NCBI GenBank assembly: GCA_964654535.1
Contig: CAZZIZ010000056.1
Span: forward strand, 1 to 17,594
Direction: 5' to 3'
Origin: CAZZIZ01 sp964654535
GTDB lineage: Bacteria; Bacteroidota; Bacteroidia; Chitinophagales; UBA2359
Length of the DNA: 17,594 bases
Part shown: positions 13,471 to 17,594 of the stretch, in pieces
Numbering within the stretch: position 1 is the first letter of the stretch
Layout: each line of letters opens with the position of its first letter
Notes under the pieces: model-generated
What the model saw: only the letters and a program-made list of their open reading frames with translations
Told to the model about the DNA's origin: nothing
Databases searched by the model: none
Made by a program: the position numbers and the translations under genes

Positions 13471-16362
13471 CTATTTCAGCTCTAATTTCAAGTATTTGGC
13501 CGTATAGCTTTTCTTGTGGCCAACAACTTTCTCAGGAGTACCTTCCACAAGCACTTTTCCGCCCCCACGGCCCCCTTCGGGCCCTAAGTCTATAATGTGG
13601 TCGGCACGTTTGATCACGTCCATATTGTGCTCTATAATGATGACCGAATTGCCCTTATCAACCAGTTTGTCTATAACCAGCATCAGTAATCGAATATCTT
13701 CAAAGTGTAGACCGGTCGTGGGCTCATCAAGGATATAGAGCGTTTTGCCTGTGTCTTTCTTACTGAGCTCAGAGGCTAACTTTACACGCTGCGCCTCACC
13801 ACCTGATAAAGTGGTAGCCGCCTGTCCCAAGCTTATGTAGCCCAAACCTACATCGAGCAAAGTTTTAACCTTTCTATAAATATTGGGTACCGCCTCAAAA
13901 AAGCGCGTAGCATCAGCCACAGTCATACTCAAGACCTCTGAAATAGACTTGCCCTTATATCGCACCTCAAGCGTTTCACGATTGTAGCGCTTACCAAAGC
14001 AAGATTCGCATTCTACATAAACATCGGGCAGGAAATTCATTTCCAAAACCTTCATTCCACCACCTTGGCAAGTCTCGCAACGTCCACCTTTTACATTAAA
14101 TGAAAAACGACCAGCTTTATAACCACGAATCTGCGCTTCTGGAAGTTTGGTGAACAGGGCGCGTATGTCGGTAAACACACCTATGTAAGTGGCAGGGTTA
14201 GACCGCGGTGTACGACCTATTGGCGATTGGTTTATTTCTATGACCTTATCCAAATGCTCCAGGCCCTCAATTTTTTTATAATCCAAAGCCTGCTGATACG
14301 ATCGATAAAACTCTTTGCGTAAAATAGGGTAGAGCGTTTCGTTTATCAATGTGGACTTGCCACTACCTGAAACGCCAGTTACGCAAATGAATTTTCCCAA
14401 TGGAAAACGAACATCCAGGTTGTTCAAATTATTACCATTAGCGCCGTACAACACAAGTTCTTTTCCATTTCCTTGTCGACGTTCCTTTGGTACCTCAATC
14501 TGGATTTCACCATTCAAATATTTCGCGGTTAGGGAATCAGATTTCCAAAACTGTTTAGGAGTGCCTTCGCTAACAATCACGCCGCCTTTTCGTCCAGCGC
14601 CAGGCCCAATATCCAATATATAATCAGAAGCCAACATGATGTCTTTGTCGTGTTCAACGACTAAAACAGAATTTCCCAGATCCACCAACTCCTTCAAAGC
14701 GTTAATCAATCTGTGGTTGTCACGTTGATGCAAACCAATACTCGGCTCGTCCAACACGTAAGTAATACCTACCAACTTGCTTCCAATCTGAGTTGCCAAG
14801 CGAATTCGCTGCGACTCACCTCCAGACAAAGAACGACTCGGTCTATCCAAAGAAAGATAGTCCAGTCCAACCTCCAGTAAAAAATTCAGACGCACCTTTA
14901 TTTCTTTCAGTAAATCTTTTGCTATCGTTTGTTGCTTCTTGTTCAGTTTTTTGTCGAGCTTTTGCAACCAGTTGTACAAGTTCACCACATCCATTTGCGC
15001 GAGCTCAGAAATGTTTGCACCGTTTATCAAAAAGTGCAAAGACTCTTTAGACAAACGCATGCCTTCACATTCAGGACAAGTACCTTTCTCCATATAACCC
15101 TCTGCCCACCGACGCAGTTTCTCTGAGTTGGTATCACGAAAAGAACGCAACACTGAGTTCGCCACACCTTCATAGTCACGATCATAAAATTCGGCATCCT
15201 CTTCTGGCTCAGCACCGGCACCATCTTCAGAGCCGTAGAGCAACATGTTCATCGCCTTTTTAGAAAACTCTTTAAGCGGTGTGTTAAATGTAAACTTGTA
15301 TTTGCGCCCTATGCTCTTCAGTTTTTTAAACGTGTAGTTGTCTCGCACCTCACCCAAAGGCGCCACGCCTACTTCTTTGATAGACTTTGTATCATCAGGA
15401 ATCACTAAGTCCATTGCTATGTCATAAGTAAAACCCAAACCCTTACAAGTTGGACAAGCACCGTATACTGAATTAAAAGAAAAACTATTGGGCGAAGGCA
15501 CATCGTAAGAAATTCCACTGTCCGGACACATCAGGTTTTTGGAGAAGTTGCGCACTGTGCCTTTGTCATAATCCATGAGCATCATCAAGCCGTTACCCAT
15601 GCTCATTGCTATTTCAATAGATTTAGCTAGGCGAGCGCGGTCTTTAGAAACCTTTATGCGATCTATCACCACTTCGATATCGTGAATCTTAAAGCGATCC
15701 ACTTTCATGTCAGGCTGAATTTCAAAGATGACCCCGTCTACACGAACCTTAACATATCCCTGCTTTTTAATCTGCGCAAAGAGTTCGCGGTAGTGTCCTT
15801 TACGACCCTTCACCACTGGTGCCAGTAAAACAATTTTCTTATTCAGAAAATCTTTTTGAATCGAATCTATTATTTGCTTTTCAGTAAAGCGTGTCATTCT
15901 CTTACCCGTTACGTAACTGTGCGCCTCACCAATACGCGCATAGAACAAACGCAAGAAGTCGTACAACTCAGTGGTCGTACCCACCGTAGAGCGCGGGTTT
16001 TTGTTGGTCGTTTTTTGTTCGATACTAATCACCGGACTCAAGCCCGTAATCTTGTCTACATCCGGTCGCTCAAAGCCGCCGACAAATTGACGCGCAAAGG
16101 CGGAGAAACTTTCCATATAACGTCGCTGCCCCTCCGCAAAAATGGTGTCGAAAGCCAGCGAAGATTTTCCGCTACCGCTAATGCCCGTAAACACCACGAG
16201 CTTATTGCGTGGTATCCGAACATCAATATTTTTCAGATTGTGTACCCGCGTGCCGAACACATCAATGTGTTCAATTTCGATATCACTAATTGCGGGTTTG
16301 TGGGGTTTTGTTTTTGTGGCCAAGCCAATTTCAATTAAGCGGACAAAATACCGATTTATCAA
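13471..16362 (-). CDS. uvrA: UvrABC excision nuclease subunit A
   Basis: DNA damage-recognition ATPase of nucleotide excision repair, acting as a dimer that loads UvrB. Up to 963 residues, near normal for a UvrA1. Two ABC modules are present: P-loops at 60-67 (GISGSGKS) and 663-670 (GVSGSGKS), signatures SLSGGESQR (511-519) and TLSGGEAQR (851-859), and Walker B VLDEPSIGL and ILDEPTTGL. The UvrB-binding and insertion domains (about 150-270) are present. The C-terminal zinc module is intact (Cys762, 765, 785, 788). The first module lacks one Cys: Cys279-Pro-Asp-Ser282 in place of CxxC, with C303 and C306 present. An acidic stretch at 379-395 (SEDGAGAEPEEDAEF) is extra. The start is uncertain: TTG 16362, or TTG 16323 (giving MATKTKPHK), since no ATG precedes the conserved core. 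It stands upstream of the sigma gene by 91 bases. Confidence 0.96.
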   Translation of the reverse strand: MINRYFVRLIEIGLATKTKPHKPAISDIEIEHIDVFGTRVHNLKNIDVRIPRNKLVVFTGISGSGKSSLAFDTIFAEGQRRYMESFSAFARQFVGGFERPDVDKITGLSPVISIEQKTTNKNPRSTVGTTTELYDFLRLFYARIGEAHSYVTGKRMTRFTEKQIIDSIQKDFLNKKIVLLAPVVKGRKGHYRELFAQIKKQGYVKVRVDGVIFEIQPDMKVDRFKIHDIEVVIDRIKVSKDRARLAKSIEIAMSMGNGLMMLMDYDKGTVRNFSKNLMCPDSGISYDVPSPNSFSFNSVYGACPTCKGLGFTYDIAMDLVIPDDTKSIKEVGVAPLGEVRDNYTFKKLKSIGRKYKFTFNTPLKEFSKKAMNMLLYGSEDGAGAEPEEDAEFYDRDYEGVANSVLRSFRDTNSEKLRRWAEGYMEKGTCPECEGMRLSKESLHFLINGANISELAQMDVVNLYNWLQKLDKKLNKKQQTIAKDLLKEIKVRLNFLLEVGLDYLSLDRPSRSLSGGESQRIRLATQIGSKLVGITYVLDEPSIGLHQRDNHRLINALKELVDLGNSVLVVEHDKDIMLASDYILDIGPGAGRKGGVIVSEGTPKQFWKSDSLTAKYLNGEIQIEVPKERRQGNGKELVLYGANGNNLNNLDVRFPLGKFICVTGVSGSGKSTLINETLYPILRKEFYRSYQQALDYKKIEGLEHLDKVIEINQSPIGRTPRSNPATYIGVFTDIRALFTKLPEAQIRGYKAGRFSFNVKGGRCETCQGGGMKVLEMNFLPDVYVECESCFGKRYNRETLEVRYKGKSISEVLSMTVADATRFFEAVPNIYRKVKTLLDVGLGYISLGQAATTLSGGEAQRVKLASELSKKDTGKTLYILDEPTTGLHFEDIRLLMLVIDKLVDKGNSVIIIEHNMDVIKRADHIIDLGPEGGRGGGKVLVEGTPEKVVGHKKSYTAKYLKLELK

Positions 16363-16403
16363 TTCCTAAAAAAGGAAGTGCATCAATTAGATAACAAGTT
16401 TTG

Positions 16404-16573
16404 TTTGGGCGTGCCCCACTCACTTCTACCACTGCGTGGTAAGTTCGGGGTCGGGCTATCGGCCCTCGCTCTGTTCTGTTTTGCACGCACAAAACGCTTC
16501 TAGCTCTTAGGAGCTAAGCGTTATGGCTACAAAACAACAGGAGCTCAAACATAGGCCTCTATCCCTCACGCAA
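16404..16573 (+). repeat. Structured intergenic repeat R2
   Basis: Full-length copy in plus orientation. It opens with TTTGGGCGTGCCCC (16404-16417). Hairpin I has arms TACCAC/GTGGTA (16426-16442) inside CCCC and GGGG. A GGGTCGGGCTATCGG stretch follows. Hairpin II (16468-16544) has outer arms GCTC/GAGC, then TGTTTTG (16477-16483)/CAAAACA (16530-16536), AACGCTT (16493-16499)/AAGCGTT (16516-16522) and a terminal TAGCTC/GAGCTA stem. It closes with TAGGCCTCTATCCCTCACGC (16552-16571). The bases 16535-16563 and 16459-16478 are identical to the matching parts of R3 on the other strand. It begins only about 40 bases upstream of the uvrA start, so the uvrA promoter must lie in that gap or within the repeat. 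Confidence 0.9.
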
Positions 16574-16930
16574 GTAGGAAATACATCAAATCTGGTGCAA
16601 GCGTCTGCTTGTGCCTAAACAAATATTTCGAAAAGTAAAAAACCTGTGGGGAGCCTCCGCTCCCAACTTGAGCTTGCGAAAACCAAATAATCAATCACCG
16701 TAACTTGTTTCGGCTCTCAGTCGAAATGAGTTACAGTAATTTGTAATCGCCCGCCACCTCTAGCAAAAGTGTTAGTATTCATTGCGTGCGAGGATCTAAA
16801 TTTTTGATAATGACTTTGTCCGCTTGTTCCGCAAGCGAGACATTTGTCGCATTGAACAGCATAAGGTAACCCTTGGACTAGATGTCCTTTTTAAATCATG
16901 TTCAGTTAGAGCTGGGTAATTTCTTTTTTC
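16574..16930. other. Hairpin-rich non-coding core between R2 and R3
   Basis: No credible gene was found. At least five stem-loops occur in 250 bases: 16594-16615 (nine pairs including G-U, loop GTCT), 16649-16664 (GGGAGC/GCTCCC), 16698-16736 (14 of 15 pairs with G-U, arms beginning CCGTAACT and ending AGTTACAG), 16760-16775 (CTAGCA/TGTTAG) and 16818-16841 (CGCTTG/CAAGCG, extended by GTC/GAC). Several stems need G-U pairs, on the plus strand as written, which hints at an RNA rather than a DNA palindrome. It may be an uncharacterised structured RNA or the inside of a non-autonomous mobile element. Confidence 0.55.
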
Positions 16931-17130
16931 TTCGCGTGAGAGATAGAGGCCTATGTTTGAGCTCCTGTTGCTAAAAACAAGAAAGACTCTTAGCTCCTTT
17001 GAGCTAGAAGAGGCTTTTGTTTTTAGCAGAACAGAGCGAGGGCCGAAAGCTCGACCCTTTGCGCCCGTAGCAATATCGCTTTCCGAAGGAAGAAGCGATT
17101 TGCGAGTTGCGCAAGAAGGGGCACGCCCAA
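16931..17130 (-). repeat. Structured intergenic repeat R3
   Basis: Full-length copy in minus orientation, forming an inverted pair with R2. On the minus strand it opens with TTGGGCGTGCCCC (17118-17130), three bases after the stop codon of the RND gene. Hairpin I has arms CCCTTTGCGC (17055-17064) and GCGCAAGAAGGGG (17109-17121), with an inner ATCGCTT/AAGCGAT stem (17074-17099). Hairpin II (16961-17037) has outer arms GCTC/GAGC, then perfect 12-base arms TGCTAAAAACAA (16969-16980) and TTGTTTTTAGCA (17017-17028), and the terminal TAGCTC/GAGCTA stem shared with R2. It ends with the CTCACGC box (16934-16940 in plus orientation GCGTGAG). Confidence 0.9.
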
Positions 17131-17133
17131 TAC

Positions 17134-17594
17134 CTAACTACTAGTATTCAAACCAGTCCCAGTAGTCGCGGTCAGCAATCTATCAATCAAGAAATACATA
17201 ATCGGAACTATGACCAGTGTCAAGAAAGTCGCGAAAGTCAAGCCGAAAATAATGGACCATGCCATCGGTCCCCAGAAAACTACGTTGTCCCCACCAAACC
17301 AAATGTTTGGATCCCACTGACTAAGCAAGGTGCTAAAGTCTATGTTGAATCCAATGGCGAGCGGGATTAATCCAAGGATAGTTGTGATAGCAGTAAGCAG
17401 TACCGGGCGCAGACGTGTTGCACCTGCTTCTACTATAGAATCCACGACATCGCTTGTGCTCATTTCTTCTTCGCTATTATCTAGTCCTAAGTCAAGTCGC
17501 TTACGCTGACGCTGGAGGTTGATGTAATCAATAAGTACAATAGCATTGTTGACTACAATGCCGGCGAGAGATATTATTCCGATGCCAGTCATTA
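17134..17594 (-). CDS. RND efflux transporter permease, C-terminal fragment
   Basis: The last 152 or so residues of an AcrB-type inner-membrane efflux pump subunit, which exports drugs or other hydrophobic compounds in a tripartite complex using proton flow. The gene runs off the right edge. Visible features are GIISLAGIVVNNAIVLIDYI, which is the end of a conserved membrane helix in AcrB-like pumps, the cytosolic loop with GATRLRPVLLTAITTILGLIPLA, and two final helices (GPMAWSIIFGLTFATFLTLVIVPIMYFLI). The loop after LIDYI is longer and more acidic than usual (LGLDNSEEEMSTSD). The first Met seen at 17592 is internal. The stop TAG lies three bases from repeat R3. Partner adaptor and outer-membrane genes are not in the window. 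Confidence 0.93.
   Translation of the reverse strand, partial: MTGIGIISLAGIVVNNAIVLIDYINLQRQRKRLDLGLDNSEEEMSTSDVVDSIVEAGATRLRPVLLTAITTILGLIPLAIGFNIDFSTLLSQWDPNIWFGGDNVVFWGPMAWSIIFGLTFATFLTLVIVPIMYFLIDRLLTATTGTGLNTSS

Noticed and set aside
15856..16338. Plus-strand 160-codon open frame opposite uvrA
   Set aside because: Antisense shadow of the highly conserved UvrA N-terminal region; composition and lack of domain sense do not support a gene.
16781..16882. Minus-strand frame of about 27 codons starting MLFNATNVSLAEQ in the non-coding core
   Set aside because: Short, spans the CGCTTG/CAAGCG hairpin, no upstream signals, and no family resemblance; length is within chance expectation.
16404..17130. 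Possibility of a CRISPR array or retron in the repeat block
   Set aside because: No regularly spaced direct repeats, no cas genes and no reverse transcriptase; the copies are inverted and internally palindromic.
16953..17144. Plus-strand 63-codon open frame
   Set aside because: It lies almost wholly inside repeat R3, reads through both hairpin arms and has no protein-like features; such frames are typical by-products of structured repeats.

Overview
The window looks like chromosomal DNA of a member of the Bacteroidota, probably a Flavobacteriales-like marine lineage. This rests on several signs: two promoter candidates carrying the TAnnTTTG -7 element typical of the phylum, no strong Shine-Dalgarno sequences, a Rho factor with a long charged disordered insertion, a Bacteroidota-style UvrA and ribosomal protein L34, and tandem S41 proteases next to rnpA/yidD. 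The exact genus is not resolved. Almost all coding content is core or housekeeping; no phage, plasmid, CRISPR array or antiphage island was seen.

Layout. A structured repeat (R1) fills bases 1-175. serS (minus) follows, then a 253-base divergent spacer with a serS promoter and stem-loops in the rho leader, then rho (plus). From 3396 to 10795 eight plus-strand genes are packed like one operon: rpmH, rnpA, yidD, two paralogous C-terminal processing proteases, a TauE/SafE (TSUP) permease, a secreted M28 aminopeptidase with a PDZ tail, and tsaB. A terminator-like hairpin sits between rpmH and rnpA. Two small cysteine-free ArsR-type regulators follow (10892-11236, 11328-11630). They end at a near-perfect bidirectional terminator (11629-11669) facing a minus-strand set: uvrA, an ECF sigma factor, an 85-residue acidic protein overlapping it, and a CmpX/MscS-type small channel. 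The right edge holds the C-terminal end of an RND efflux pump gene (minus).

The most unusual content is non-coding. Three copies of one intergenic element are present: R1 (1-175), R2 (16404-16573) and R3 (16931-17130). Each starts with the box TTTGGGCGTGCCCC. Short conserved boxes are interrupted by two long hairpins whose stems are kept in all copies while stem sequences differ. R2 and R3 are in inverted orientation around a 357-base non-coding core that contains at least five further hairpins. R1 and R3 begin only a few bases after the stop codons of serS and the RND gene, in sense orientation. This element family, and the R2-core-R3 arrangement, is the best candidate for an uncharacterised system here.

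How the genes fit together: the large operon joins ribosome and tRNA maturation (L34, RNase P protein, t6A synthesis by TsaB) with envelope proteolysis and membrane insertion (YidD, Ctp proteases, M28 peptidase). The sigma/small protein/channel cluster looks like an envelope-stress module. These functional links are inferred from gene order only.
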